From the NCBI RefSeq assembly GCF_000151315.2, contig NW_011887294.1, positions 975,951 to 1,039,950 on the forward strand: 64,000 bases of DNA, written 5' to 3'. A program made the position numbers and the translations under genes. The notes beneath the pieces are model-generated. The model worked only from the letters and a program-made list of their open reading frames with translations, made no database searches and was not told where the DNA came from. The DNA is from Capsaspora owczarzaki ATCC 30864 (taxonomy: Eukaryota; Opisthokonta; Filasterea). Positions 37,701-53,350 of the stretch are shown piece after piece; position 1 is the first letter of the stretch; each line of letters opens with the position of its first letter.

Positions 37701-39141
37701 TTTCGGATTTGGCTCGTCCAAGAACAAGCCTTACGCGACCCACTCGCCGCGATCGGGGTCCCCGGCTCCGACGCCTGGCTACGACACCAACGACGACTCA
37801 TCCGCCCCATCGTCGGCAAACACGACGGGCACAGGGCGCCGATTCTTCCGTGACTCTGGCTTTGGCAGTGATATCAACATGAGCTCCTCCAGCCTCAACA
37901 GCAATGGCGAGCCGGCATCGCCCTGCGCCACCTCACCTACGACAGGTCAACGCCTTGCCGCTTGGATGCGCAAGCGCTTCCGTCGCAGCTCCACCGCCGA
38001 AGACGTTTCGGCCTCCAAGAGCAACCCCACCAGCCCCAAGCTCTCCAATCGTTCGTCGCGTTTAAGCGTCTGCGACACTGACGCCCACCACCACCACCAC
38101 CACCACCAACAGCCGAATGAGACAGTCATGCTTCAACCGGTGCCCAAGCCTGAGGACGTGCAAGCCGTCATTGATTTCTGGTCCATCGCCGAAGCTGAGG
38201 AAACGATTCTCTCCATGCCCGTTCCCGCAAACGACACGCTCGCGCTCCCTGCCGATCCCGCGGATGAGGCCACTCCATTGGCCCAGTCTCCTGCTGCACC
38301 CGCTAGCTCCACTGCATTCCGTGCCACTGATCAACAGCTCCACCAGAGCCCGCCGAAACCTGCCAAAGTGGCTCAACTGCAGCTTGACGATGCCACCACC
38401 TCCTCGTCGACGATTGGTGCGCACACAGAGTCTGCAGACATGTGCACCTCATCCGCCGACGCGACTCCCCAAGGGTCAGCTACTACTCTTCCGTCGCCAC
38501 GCTTGTCCTTGCGCAGCGGCAAGGCTCGTCCGCTGTCAGAAGAGCCAATGCGCTTTGGCGAGCACCCTAGCTCTGCCTACCGAATTTCCGGCGGTGCAGC
38601 ATCGACTGGGGCGCCAGCAGTCTCTGAGCCTAAATCATGGATGACTGCCGCCTTGACCCCACGAAGCGACTCTGCTCTTTCGCCCGACTCGCAGCTCTAC
38701 GAACCCAAACGTGCTTCGTTTACCCGCTTCATCCAGCGCTTCCGAAACTCGTCCGACTCCACGGCGGATCCGCTGACTGCCTTGAATGCCCAGAACGATC
38801 GCCGTAGCAAGGCGTTCCACATGCAGGAGGTTGAAGTGTCGCTCTCAAACAGTGCTCGCAAAGCCCATGCGCGCAAGTTTGGTGTGGCGACCACAACCAC
38901 CCTCTCCCCTTCCAAATTGCTCGACCGCGTGACGGCATCGCTGGTTCACAACAAGGTTCGCTTTACCATCCTTGGTCTGATCGTGTCTTGCTCCGCTCAA
39001 GACCTCAGCTGGGAAATTGAAGTGTGCAAGCTCCCTCATCTTGACGGATTCAGCGGCATTGTCTTCCGTCGCACCGCTGGCGAGCTTTGGCGCTACAAGC
39101 AAATGACTGATCGCCTCACCAAGGACATGAACCTCGTGTGA
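34714..39141 (+). CDS. CAMK-group Ser/Thr kinase with UBA-like and KA1 domains (MARK/AMPK-related)
   Basis: Seven exons join in phase: 34714-35301, 36018-36171, 36278-36405, 36497-36583, 36683-36719, 36810-36989, 37097-39141; 1,072 aa. A Ser-rich acidic N-terminus precedes the kinase domain (about aa 170-418): [10 protein letters not shown] glycine loop, VALKF lysine, HRDLKLEN catalytic loop, DFGFAN, SPE and the terminal HPWIL. All catalytic residues are present. A UBA-like helical stretch (IAELARMG to ADYLLLNRR) follows, as in MARK/AMPK-related kinases. A long low-complexity region includes a poly-His run. The C-terminal KA1 domain ([25 protein letters not shown]) binds acidic phospholipids in MARKs. 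The activation loop reads [13 protein letters not shown], unusual for MARKs; MELK, NUAK or Kin4-like alternatives remain open. Intron 3 is GC-AG. Confidence 0.92.
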
Positions 39142-39267
39142 TTTTTTCCCTCTGCAATTCTCTCGCTGGTTGCTGAACAGATTTTCGATGTTTGAGATTG
39201 ATTTTTTTTTTTGTTGTTGTTTGTTTCTAAGTCTGTGTCTTAGTTCTCTTTGTTTTGTTTTTCTTCT

Positions 39268-39306
<39 letters not shown>

Positions 39307-39500
39307 TCTTCTCTTTCTTTTTCTGACTCTCGCTGCTCTGTTGATATCTGCTCCATTTATGCTTCGCTTGTATTTAGCCATTTGAAAATGTACAATAGTT
39401 TGTATTGGACCGAGACATCAGTAGTACCCAATGACAACAACAACAGCAACAACAGCAAAAAATTTGCGTAATGATGCGAAATTCAGTGAACAGCTACTTG
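39142..39500. other. Intergenic between convergent kinase and Spindly-like genes
   Basis: 3' flanks only, with a TTC repeat near 39262-39312 and a CAA/AAC-rich stretch near 39436-39462. No gene seen. Confidence 0.5.
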
Positions 39501-41459
39501 TTACTGCTGAACGCAAGCAGGCTCGGTTTGGACATTGGCCTGCTTAATGTTAATCACTCGTGCTGAAGGCTCTTCTGCTCTCGCAATGCTCTTCTTTGCA
39601 GTTGCATTTGGGGGATTAGATGCCTGGACGAGCTGCGGAGCGTTCAAATTCTCGCTCTCCAAGTCAGGAATGGGGCAAGTCTTGGATTGAACCGTGGGTG
39701 GCGATGGAGCTTGTGTATCAGCCGCCTCCTTTGATGGAAGTGCTTCGTGCGGGCGTGATTGGGGCTGCTGGAGTTGCTGCGATTGCTGCGGCTGCTGCGA
39801 TTGCTGCGATTGCTGCGGCTCAATGCCGTTTGTCGACGACTCCACCTGCTGCATCAAAAGCGTCTCATCCAGCTTGATTTTAAGCTGCACGTTTTCTTTG
39901 CGGAGCTCTTCGATTTGAGTTGCTTGGCGATAGCTCTGCGTCTCGAGATCGCGCACCCGGTTGATGTCGTTCAGTTGGAGCATTTGGCGAGTGCGGAGCT
40001 CCTTCTTGCTGGTCGCGAGGGCCGCTCGAGCCGTTTCCGCCTCGGTCTCCAGGTACTCAATGTAGGCACTGTGCTCTGCAGAGAGGCCTCCGGCACCAAA
40101 CTCTCCAATGACACGGCCCGACGACGACGACGACTTGGATCCGGAACTGGCGGAGGAGGAGCCAGTGCCCATGACTGCCCTAGCTTTCACCAGTTGGGAC
40201 TGGATGTGCTTCTTATCGTCCTCCAAGAGCTCGATTTGCAGGCAGAGCTGGCGCGTTTCGCTCTGGAGCTGCGCGTTGTCTTGCTCGAGGCGCGTCATTT
40301 TCGCTTGATCCGCCTTGCTGCCTTGCATCTGGAGCATGTTGTTCAGCTGCGCGTTCAACTTTTGATTCTGCAGGCGAGCGAGATCAAAGCTCTTGGCGAG
40401 CTGTCTGAGGGTGCTTGTGGTGGATGCGAGCTGACGCTCCAGCTCGGCACGGCGGTCTTCGACATCGCTAAATACCGACCTTCCGGTCTGCATTTTGCCA
40501 GCGCGCCGGTCGGCTTCAAGAGAGCACTCCAACTCGAGATCTTCAACTCGCTGACGCTGGGACTCGATCGTATTGGTCAGCGAAATGATTTGCGCTTCGT
40601 GCTCTTGGGCGGCTCCCATCAGTCCGCCAATCTTGGCCTTCAAGTGCTTGGACTCGGACAGTTGAGTCGCAACTGTCGTCTCCAGCGACTGGATGCGCGA
40701 CTGTCGCTCTTCGCTGAGCACCTTGGTCTTGAGGAGGGCCTCTTCCAGCTCGTACACACGCTGAATGGCAAAGTCATCCGCGTCGTCGTCCGGTTCATTC
40801 TCGTTGTTGTTGTTCTCGTCGTGGACTTGGTCCTCAGCGTCTGCGTCTGCTGCATCCTTCGACGCGCTGCCCCGCGCACTCGGCGGCGACTGCTCTGAAT
40901 CTCGAGTCGGGTCGGTCGCCAGGCGCAACCACTTGCTTCGCATGCGCTTTCGGGCGAGCTCAGCATTTCGAACCGCCGACTCTGTGCGAATCAGCGCCAA
41001 TCCCTGCTGCTCGTGCGCCGCCTGGAGCTTTGCAAACGCAGCCCGCTGCTCCTCCGTGTCGGCCTGGGCCAGTTCCAGCTGGGTCGTCAGGTCCTGGACG
41101 ACTTGAGCCTGGCGCCGCTCGCGTTGCTGAAGCTCTTGTCGCTCTGTTTCAAGCTCCTCGCGGGCGACCACGGATTCGCGGTCCAGGTCGCGTCGAGCGT
41201 TGGCCAGCCCTCGGCTCGAAGCTTCCAGCTGCACTTGAAGCTGGTGGTTGGCGTTCTCGAGCCCCGCGATGCGGGACGACAGCTCTGAAACGGCCTGGTC
41301 GTGCTGGGCGGTGAGCTGGTTGTTGCTCTCCAGCAGCGCCTGCCCAAGCTGCGCAGACAGAATCAAGTCAGACTCCTTGGCACGCAGAATGCTGTTCACT
41401 TCGTCTAGCTCAGTGCGCAGGCGTTGAATCCGCGCGGCAGCATCGCTCGTATCGGTCAT
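39501..41459 (-). CDS. SPDL1: Spindly-like dynein adaptor, coiled coil, C-terminal CAAX box
   Basis: A 652-aa, almost entirely coiled-coil protein in one exon from the ATG at 41459. Near the N-terminus, AKESDLILSAQLGQALLES matches the CC1 box (AAxxG-type, dynein light intermediate chain contact) of BICD/Spindly/TRAK adaptors; here the first Ala is Ser. About 280 residues in, GRSVFSDVEDRRAELERQL matches the Spindly motif (human SLFGEVEDRR, from memory), which contacts the dynactin pointed end, and the following LNNMLQMQGSKAD resembles human Spindly too. The protein ends CVQQ, a farnesylation-type CAAX box like human Spindly's CPQQ. The spacing of all three elements supports Spindly over BICD or TRAK. 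Predicted role: dynein-dynactin recruitment to kinetochores with the RZZ complex. The acidic insert (DDDADD) is local. Confidence 0.8.
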   Translation of the reverse strand: MTDTSDAAARIQRLRTELDEVNSILRAKESDLILSAQLGQALLESNNQLTAQHDQAVSELSSRIAGLENANHQLQVQLEASSRGLANARRDLDRESVVAREELETERQELQQRERRQAQVVQDLTTQLELAQADTEEQRAAFAKLQAAHEQQGLALIRTESAVRNAELARKRMRSKWLRLATDPTRDSEQSPPSARGSASKDAADADAEDQVHDENNNNENEPDDDADDFAIQRVYELEEALLKTKVLSEERQSRIQSLETTVATQLSESKHLKAKIGGLMGAAQEHEAQIISLTNTIESQRQRVEDLELECSLEADRRAGKMQTGRSVFSDVEDRRAELERQLASTTSTLRQLAKSFDLARLQNQKLNAQLNNMLQMQGSKADQAKMTRLEQDNAQLQSETRQLCLQIELLEDDKKHIQSQLVKARAVMGTGSSSASSGSKSSSSSGRVIGEFGAGGLSAEHSAYIEYLETEAETARAALATSKKELRTRQMLQLNDINRVRDLETQSYRQATQIEELRKENVQLKIKLDETLLMQQVESSTNGIEPQQSQQSQQPQQSQQLQQPQSRPHEALPSKEAADTQAPSPPTVQSKTCPIPDLESENLNAPQLVQASNPPNATAKKSIARAEEPSARVINIKQANVQTEPACVQQ

Positions 41460-41721
41460 GGTGTGCAAGCAAAAAAAAAAAAAAAAAAAAAAACTGTTTC
41501 AAAATGAAAGTGTTTCAAACAGTTTTTCAAATGGACTGCGTTTTTTGCGCGCCAAATCAAAATGCAAACGACGCGGGGCAAACAAAGACAGCAGGGAGTG
41601 TGAAGATAGATAAAGAATGCACACTTCAAAGGCTTGGATATGTATTGATCAACAAGAAGAAGAAAGAAAAAAAAAAAACGAGAAAAATAGAGAAAGAGTG
41701 AAAAAAAAATCAATCCAATTC

Positions 41722-46189
<4,468 letters not shown>

Positions 46190-46460
46190 CGCCAAAGCGT
46201 GTTTGCAAAAAACCGAAAGAGAAAGGGGAAGGAGACTGGAGGGGAAAGCAAGAGACAAAGAAGAAGAAGGAGGAGGAGAAGGAAGGAGATGACTTGGAAG
46301 CGGATTGAGCGTGAATGAGAATACAAGAGTGACTTTGAGATGATCCAGTGCGGATGATACAGAAATACGAAATAGCACATGTGCAATCGTATAATGTGAG
46401 CCAAAGAGTGTGGGCGCGTGGAACGTAAAATGTGAGAGCGAACGAACGAACGAAGCGAAA

Positions 46461-46779
46461 CTACAGATTTGCCAAGATTTCGAATCCAACAACAAATCCA
46501 TCACGAATCTCATCCTTGTCAATGCAGTTCTGGTTGAAGCAAGCAAGACCCAACAGGTTCAGAACCAACCCCGTTTCAACCACAAGTGAGCACTNNNNNN
46601 NNNNNNNNNNNNNNNNNNNNNNNNNNNNNNNNNNNNNNNNNNNNNNNNNNNNNNNNNNNNNNNNNNNNNNNNNNNNNNNNNNNNNNNNNNNNNNGTGTGG
46701 GAATGGCAATCTCAATCAACTCTTCTGGCAACTCGGGCGTGTTATCCTCGACAATGACGATGCCGCCGACCAAAGCCGA
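46461..46779 (-). CDS. Unrecognised gene interrupted by the assembly gap (partial)
   Basis: Two - strand exon pieces flank the N run. Upstream piece 46695-46779 follows a strong acceptor (long pyrimidine run, CAG) and encodes [13 protein letters not shown], then [15 protein letters not shown], before the gap. The downstream piece 46461-46529 follows an AG acceptor and encodes [22 protein letters not shown] (split for reading at DG/FV), ending in a stop. The hydrophobic-strand/acidic-helix pattern looks like a folded protein, but I do not recognise the family. Its 5' part would have to lie between here and the FGD-like gene or overlap it. Treat as a probable fragment. Confidence 0.45.
46595..46694. 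other. Assembly gap (100 N)
   Basis: One run of exactly 100 N, the usual placeholder for a gap of unknown size. It cuts the unrecognised - strand gene and may hide the first exon of the FGD-like gene. Confidence 1.
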
Positions 46780-46860
46780 CTGAAAAAAAAAAAAGGGGAG
46801 AAAAGGGTTGCAAAACAACACAACAAAAAGTCAGCAAGCCATTCACCACCACAACCGCAG

Positions 46861-49800
46861 GAATCACAACCAGTGCCAGCGTCCCAGCGTACCGCGCTCC
46901 CCCAAGCATCTTCCCTGCTGCTGCCCATGGCATCTCCATCACCGCCACGTCCGCCACGTCCGCCACGAGCAGCCCGGCCGACCGCGAGACGGCAGCGTCC
47001 AAGCCAAACACTCCTGCGGCTTCTGCTGCTGCTGACGCTGCTACCGCTGCTACCGCAACTACTGCTACCGCCACTGCCACTGCGACTTCTGCGACGAATG
47101 GAGCTGCACCTCGCACGTTCATCCCGCTGGGCTTGGGCGGTGCTGGCAGTGGCTCGGACTTTAGCAAGCTCAAGGTCTCGTCGCTCAACATTCTGGCAGC
47201 GCGGACGCAGGCCATTCTCGATGAGCTCGAGCAGACGGACGCCGCAATGACTGAGCGGAAGCGATCCTCGCACAGCTCGCCAGCCATTCAGCCAGCGCTC
47301 GCAGTGAGTGCCAGCCTCAAGCTCGCTGCAGCGACGTCGGCCGCATCCTCACCAAACCTCGCCTCGAACAAGCCCGCCGGCGCAGCCAACTCGAGCAACC
47401 CAACCGTACCAGCAGCACATTCTCGGCGTGTGGATGCGCTTGCTGCGTCGTCGGGCTCAGGCACTCCTCTCAGTTCTGCGGGCTCATCGGAGAACATTTG
47501 CGACGACGACTCGTCCTCGGACGACGAAGGCCCGTTGGTGCGTTACGAGGCGTATTGCCGGGGTGTTGGTTTTTTCATTCGCTCACTCTTCTTGGTTGTT
47601 GTTGTTGTTGTTGCTTTGGCTTTGTAGGAACCCGAGGAGGAAGCCAAGGTAACGATCGCAGCGCAAAAAAATCACCAATTCTCACAATGTTGAAACGGAA
47701 TTGCTCATCCCTCAGGTGTTTTTGTTGTTGTGGTTGCTGTTGCTGTCGCTGCTGCTGTTGCCTGATACCCCTCCAGATCCTGCGCAAACGGTGGCTCATC
47801 GTACAAGAGATTGTGCAAACAGAACGGACGTAAGTACACCAGTCGATTGGTGACAGTACTGACAGTTGTTTCTGGTATGAGAAGTTCACATGGCTTGTGC
47901 GTGTTTCCCTGTGGATTTGTTGGCTGACTTCCAGTTACGTGCAAACGCTGAAGCTGATTACCGAGGTTTGTCGCACACTGCTTGACACCATTCGTGACGG
48001 TCGGCGCTTCTTCGGCTGGTTGTTCTCACACGGATTTTTTTTTCGCTTGGAACCGAGCGCAGGTCTTCTTGGACGGACTGGTCAAGGCCAACAAGGAGAA
48101 AAACATTGTGCCCGTGCCAGTGATTATTTCTATCTTCTCCAACGTGAGCGACTTGCTGACGCTCAACTCGCAATTGCTGGCCGAGCTTGAAACACGAGTC
48201 ACAGAAGACCAGCAATCGCCACCGCGGATTGGCGATGTTTTTCTGCGCTTTGCCCCATTCCTCAAGATGTACACATCGTACATTCGCAACTTTGATGGAG
48301 CCATTTCGGCCGTGGATGAATGGACGAAAAAATCGACAGCGTTTGCAAACCTTGTCAAGCAATGCGAAGCCAACCCAGCTTGTCGCAACTTGATGCTCAA
48401 GGCGTGTCTGCTGGAACCCGTGCAGCGCATTCCTCGTTACAAATTGCTCCTGGGAGACTACCTCAAGAAGACCCGGAAGGGCGATCCTGATCGTGCCGAT
48501 TCGAAAGGCGAGTTTTTTAAAAGCTGGCGTCTCACCCTGGCCAGAGAATGGTGAAGAATAATGAGGTGTGTCTCGGGTGCTCACGTTTCGGCTGCTTGCT
48601 TCAACATGGAACAGTGGCCGTGAAGGTGATTGCCAGTGTCGCCTTGCATGTGAACGAAAGTATTCGACAACAGCAAAACTTCCACAAGCTGGTGGAAATC
48701 CAATCGTCGCTCGTGGGTCAACCGCTCAATCTCGTCGTTCTAGGTCGTGTCCTCATCCGCGAGGGCAAGCTTCGGAAGATGTGTCGCAAAGGTTTGAAGC
48801 CGCGAGTTTTGTTCTTGGTAAGGGCTGTGTTTGCGAGTCCATTTCGCTTTTGTGTGTCTGTGTGTGTGTGCTGTGCCAAAAAGCTCACCAGCAGCGCCAT
48901 CTTCTCTATCTCTGGAATCCAGTTTAATGACTTGCTGTTGCACGTCAGTCCGCAGCCATCAACTGGCGCCCCGTTGTACGCCCTGCACCTGGCCCTCCCC
49001 TTGAACAAGATGAAGGTTCGCTCGATCGAGAACGAAGCTCAGGAGCACGCATTCCAGATTCTCAGTCAAAAGAAGTCGTTCACGCTTCAAGCAAAGAGCG
49101 CTGAAGAGAAGGCCGCTTGGGTCAAGGTGTGTGTTGCTGGCGGGAAACCATTGGTTGGTTGTTTGCAGGATTCTGCCTTTTTTTTTGCGCGCGTGTTGCT
49201 GATCTCTGGTCCGTCTTGCTGCTCTAGGACATCACCACGGCCATGGAAGCGCTCGAGGAACGCACTCGAAATCCCGGTGGTACGAACAGCGGTTTGATTC
49301 CCATTCCCAACGCTAGCACCCCGGACAATGGTGGCAGAGAAGGCCAGTCGGCAGATAAGGGCGGCAGCTTGATGGGCATTGGCTTGCAGGACGTTGTGGG
49401 CGCTACAGAAGCCCCTGTCTGGGTGCCTGACTCTGGCGCAACCATGTGCATGGAGTGCGCGGCAGAATTTAACATTGTCCGCCGTCGCCACCATTGTCGC
49501 AACTGCGGTCGCGTCTTTTGTTCCACTTGCACTTCCTACTCTGTCATGCTGTCGTACCGTGACAACAAACCTTCGCGTGTCTGCCGCGAGTGCTACGTGA
49601 AGATTTCCCCGCAGGCAGGTGGCACTGCCCGCGCAGTTTCGCCGAATCCAGATACGCCCGATTTTGCTCCCGACACGTCTCTGGCTCCGTTTGGTCTCGG
49701 TACAGGCGCGATGGCCTCGCCGCAAGATCCGGACGAAGAGGATGGGATCGCATCTCCGCACGCTTTGCGTCGGCAGAAAACACGAAAAGTCGTGGCCAAT

Positions 49801-50384
49801 TCGTCCTTGATTGAACCGGCAGCCGGCTTGACCCAGCCGAGCAACTCCACGTTGGCAGGGTTCCTGACCAAGCAAGGCGCGATTCGCAAAAACTGGAAGC
49901 GGCGATGGTTTGTTCTCCGCAACCTTTGCCTCTACTACTACAAGGCACCCGAGGTAAGTGTAGTTGCATGGGTGTGTTTTGCAAAGTGGGAGGAGGGTGA
50001 TGAATGATGGTGGTGGTTGGGGTTAAAAGCAGTCGTTGTAGTTGTTTGATTCACTGACGAAACATGATTGTCTTGTTTTTTTGTTTTTGTTGTTGCTTTT
50101 GTTCTGCTCAAAATTAGGATGTGGTTGCGCTCGGCATGATTCCACTGCCATCTTACAAGGTCGCTGTGACTGAGAGCGCAGATGGCATTGATCGTGATTT
50201 TACTTTCAAGATTCATCACAATGGAATGCGCACCTTCTTCTTCCAAGCTGAAACCAAGGAGGACGTCGAGCGCTGGATGACGGCGTTAGAGATGGCGAGC
50301 CTTGGCATTGATTCTGCCACTGGGCAGCAGTCCGCACTGCCGCTTCTGGAATCTGCGATCGATGATGATGATGCTGATGATTAG
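46861..50384 (+). CDS. FGD-like Rho-family GEF: DH-PH-FYVE-PH (5' end unresolved)
   Basis: Guanine-nucleotide exchange factor of the FGD type (Cdc42 activation at phosphoinositide membranes). Exons: 46861?-47537, 47628-47648 (21 nt), 47777-47829, 47935-47965, 48063-48507, 48615-48817, 48923-49126, 49228-49953, 50118-50384, all in phase. After an Ala/Thr/Ser-rich N-terminus comes the DH domain (RKRWLIVQEIVQTERTYVQTLK, split at EIV/QTE; LLEPVQRIPRYKLLL), a PH domain (FNDLLLHVS), FYVE (RRRHHCRNCGRVFC, the PI3P-binding basic motif with zinc Cys pairs) and a second PH (NWKRRWFVLRNLCLYYYK). Domain order is that of FGD1-4. No in-frame ATG exists in the first exon, whose frame opens at 46758; the start is missing or in the gap. 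Intron 5 has a GC donor. Confidence 0.9.
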
Positions 50385-50620
50385 AGCATGCTTTGGAGTG
50401 CGTTGTGGATCAATGGTGAAGTTCAGATGAAAAGTTCGTTTGAGTGCGTTGTGTGTGTTTGATGCTATGCCTGTATTGTTGAACATTATTTCTGGTTGGT
50501 TGCATGCTTGATCATGTTTTGTGAGAAGAGTGAGATACAGTAAATCTGAGTTTGTTTGGTTGGTTTGACATGTTCAGTCTTTTTTGTTTTGCTTTCTGTT
50601 TGACTGTTCAAACCATCATC

Positions 50621-52186
50621 ATGGTCCGCGTCGCTGTGCTGGGTGCTGGATGCATCGGAAATTACGTGATTGGCTCGCTTGTCTATGGGTCGCTTCAAAG
50701 TCCACCTGGCGAGCAGATCGAGGTGAAACGCTTTGGAATTGGCGAACGAAAGTGATTGATGGCTTGCTTTGCTCAGCCTTTGAGTTTGTCGGAATCGCAG
50801 GCAATCCTCGTTGGTCGTGATCGCCTCAAGAAAGCCGTGGCAGAGCGCAACGGACTGGCCTTGTCGAGCTATCTGCAGCGCGCAGATCAGGCTCCGCTCC
50901 AGGTGCCATTAAAGCGGTCGGGACAGGCCGGGATTTCAGTCATCACCGACATTCAGCTCCTCGTGCGCGAGCACCTGGATGCCGTCTTCATTGCAGTCAA
51001 GCTCGCAGATACTGCTGCTCTGATCCCCGTGCTGAAGCAGCTTCCAACAAGCGTGCAGGTGAGATGAGTGCGGAAGCGGCGAAACGTCGGATTTTCCCGC
51101 TCAGCTCAGTTGGCGGATTTATGGATATGGACGATGCAACGTTGCCATACGACATCCCAACTGTGACTATACGATGGGAGCGCAATGAGAGAATAACAAG
51201 CCTTTCATTTGGTTGGTTGCTCTGGAATGATTTTTTGGCGCTACAGATCATCACGTTGCAAAACGGCGTCCAAGGCATCGCTCAGCTGCAAGAAATGCTA
51301 CCCGAGCATGTGATTGTTGCGGGCAGTGTGCCGTTCAATGTCCGAGAGAGCGGGCCTGCTGCCTACCATCAAGGATCGTCGGGAGCGCTGTGCTTTGAAC
51401 AAACGTTGGACCCGAGACTCCGGGCTGCGTTTGCTCGCGCACCGCCTGGCGTGGCCAACCCAAACTACTACGACCGGTCTGGCATTATGAGCATCCTTTA
51501 CGGCAAGCTCGTCATCAATCTGAACAACTCTCTGAATGCACTGACCGGCATTCCTCTGCGCGACCAGTTCCTGAGCAAGAGTCTCCGCCGCATCCTTAGC
51601 TTTATGCAAACCGAGGCCTTGGCTGTTCTCGCTGCTGCCCGTATTCCCACAAAGGCATTTGTGCCCGTCCCCTTGTGGGTCGTGCCGTGGGTGCTCTGTC
51701 TCCCGGATTGGCTCTTTCCAATCGTCTCGGCGACATCAATCAATATTGATCCCACCGCCCGAAGCTCCATGGTGAGTGAATTGGGGAATGGGTTGTGGCT
51801 GGCATTCCCTGGGTTTGCAAGAGGAAATCAAACAGATAGGATGGTAGATTGGATGGATGGTGCTCTCGAATTGCTGAACTCATTTTTTTGTTTTGTTTTG
51901 TTTTTTCTGTTTGCTTGGATGGACTGCGGTTTGTTTATTTGTTTGTTTGTTTCCTTTCTACCGGATTGACTAGTATGACGACCTCACTTTACATCGCAAG
52001 ACTGAGTTGTCCTTTTTGAATGGAGAAATCCAGCGACTCGCTCGATTGCATGGCATCGCAACACCTGTCATTGACAAGATTTCAGAGCTTGTTTGCGCTG
52101 CCGAAGCCGCCAACGCGGGCTCGCCGCAAATGTCCAGCGATACCCTGGTTGCAGAGTTGCGAGTAGTAGCTCCAGGCAAATTTTGA
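50621..52186 (+). CDS. Ketopantoate reductase (ApbA/PanE)-family protein
   Basis: NAD(P)H-dependent reductase family; the best-known member makes pantoate for CoA. Exons 50621-50722, 50801-51058, 51247-51771 and 51974-52186, all phase 0, give 365 aa. The N-terminal Rossmann motif VLGAGCIGNYVIG is intact. ITLQNGVQG is the conserved substrate-side segment (usual KxNGV form), and the C-terminal helical domain has the usual length. Eukaryotic members often have unassigned substrates, so pantoate synthesis is not certain. No targeting peptide is apparent. Confidence 0.85.
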
Positions 52187-53029
52187 TATTGCGACTTTTT
52201 GCTCAGCTGTGGTACCTCTATGTGATGCACGTGTGAATAAAGTTGTCGACTTGTGTTTTGTTGCAGAGCATGATGGAGGGTTTGGGAATCGGGGGGAGAT
52301 GGGATGCAGAATGTGCACAGCGCCAAGTCGCGTCGGCGAATAATCCTCTGTCTTTCAGAGAGGCAAACACCAGAATCCGCGGCTCTCCGCTCACCGGCAA
52401 TCCCGTGAAATCGTTGGAATATTATTTTACTGCAACATGCATACCAGGCGGCTCGGCTTAAACACCGATCTGGTGTGGATGGCTTGACTCGAAAGTTGGC
52501 GAACAATAGTGTCGTGTGCTGGCAGAATACTGGATCCTCCGTGCCGCATTCGTTGCTGGGACTTTTTATTGTAGAAAATATAATAAGACAAGATTTACAA
52601 GGTTTCCGTGACGAGGAGTTTGAGAATTCGGCAAGTCAGACTCGATCAATCAGCTTGAAAGCAAGTGTAAGTTGCGACCACGCACCCCAACCACCGCCGA
52701 AAGTGCTCTCACGCGCCAGCCCGATTCCAAACAAACCACCATGCGCCAGACATTTGAAGTAAACAAAATAATCATGTTTCGAGTTGCATGCTCGGAAAGA
52801 AAGGCCTGTCGGCGCGAAATGGACGAGGTGAGATGCTGGATTTTCGAGATGTGACGCCTGTGGCAGCTCGCTCTCTTCATAAACAAAGCAGAAGTGACAA
52901 ATTGAATGTTATGATACCTGCAAACACCACGAGCAAGTCCACCAACCAAAAACTGGATTCGCCGTCGATTTGCTTCGCGGACGATTTGGATCGAGAGCGC
53001 ATTGGCCCACCAGCATTCTCAATAGCATA
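52187..53029. other. Intergenic upstream of the serine tRNA cluster
   Basis: No protein-like frame or additional tRNA seen; short ORFs look like chance. Confidence 0.45.
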
Positions 53030-53137
53030 GGGCTGTTGGGTGAGCGGTTAAGCCGGTTGACTAGAAAGGTCTTTGTAATGAAGATCCTAATTATCAACTC
53101 CGATTTTCGGGCAGAGGTTCGAGTCCTCTACAGTCCG
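53030..53137 (+). tRNA. tRNA-Ser(AGA), intron-containing
   Basis: Type II tRNA. Acceptor GGGCTGT pairs with ACAGTCC; D-arm GGT...GCC; anticodon stem GTTGA/TCAAC with anticodon AGA at 53063-53065; long variable arm CCGATTTTCGG; T-arm AGAGG-TTCGAGT-CCTCT. A 26-nt intron sits at the canonical place after position 37. Mature length 82 nt before CCA. A T-run follows immediately as Pol III terminator. Confidence 0.95.
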
Positions 53138-53350
53138 CGCTTTTTTTTTTGCTTTTTCAGGTTTTTTTTTTCTATTCGTTTGCGTCTTCTTTTTGTGCCT
53201 CTCCCTTTCACACATGATTGACTCTTGTTTGGTGTGGACACGTTGTCAATGCTCTGTTTGCTGGAATCGCAGCAGCATCAACACTTGAACTCTCACAGCC
53301 ACAATCCCGAATCAAAAGTCATTTTGCCCACCGAGTCAAACATCAACACG

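Noticed and set aside
39759-40898. 379-aa frame on the + strand
   Set aside because: Antisense of the Spindly-like coiled coil.
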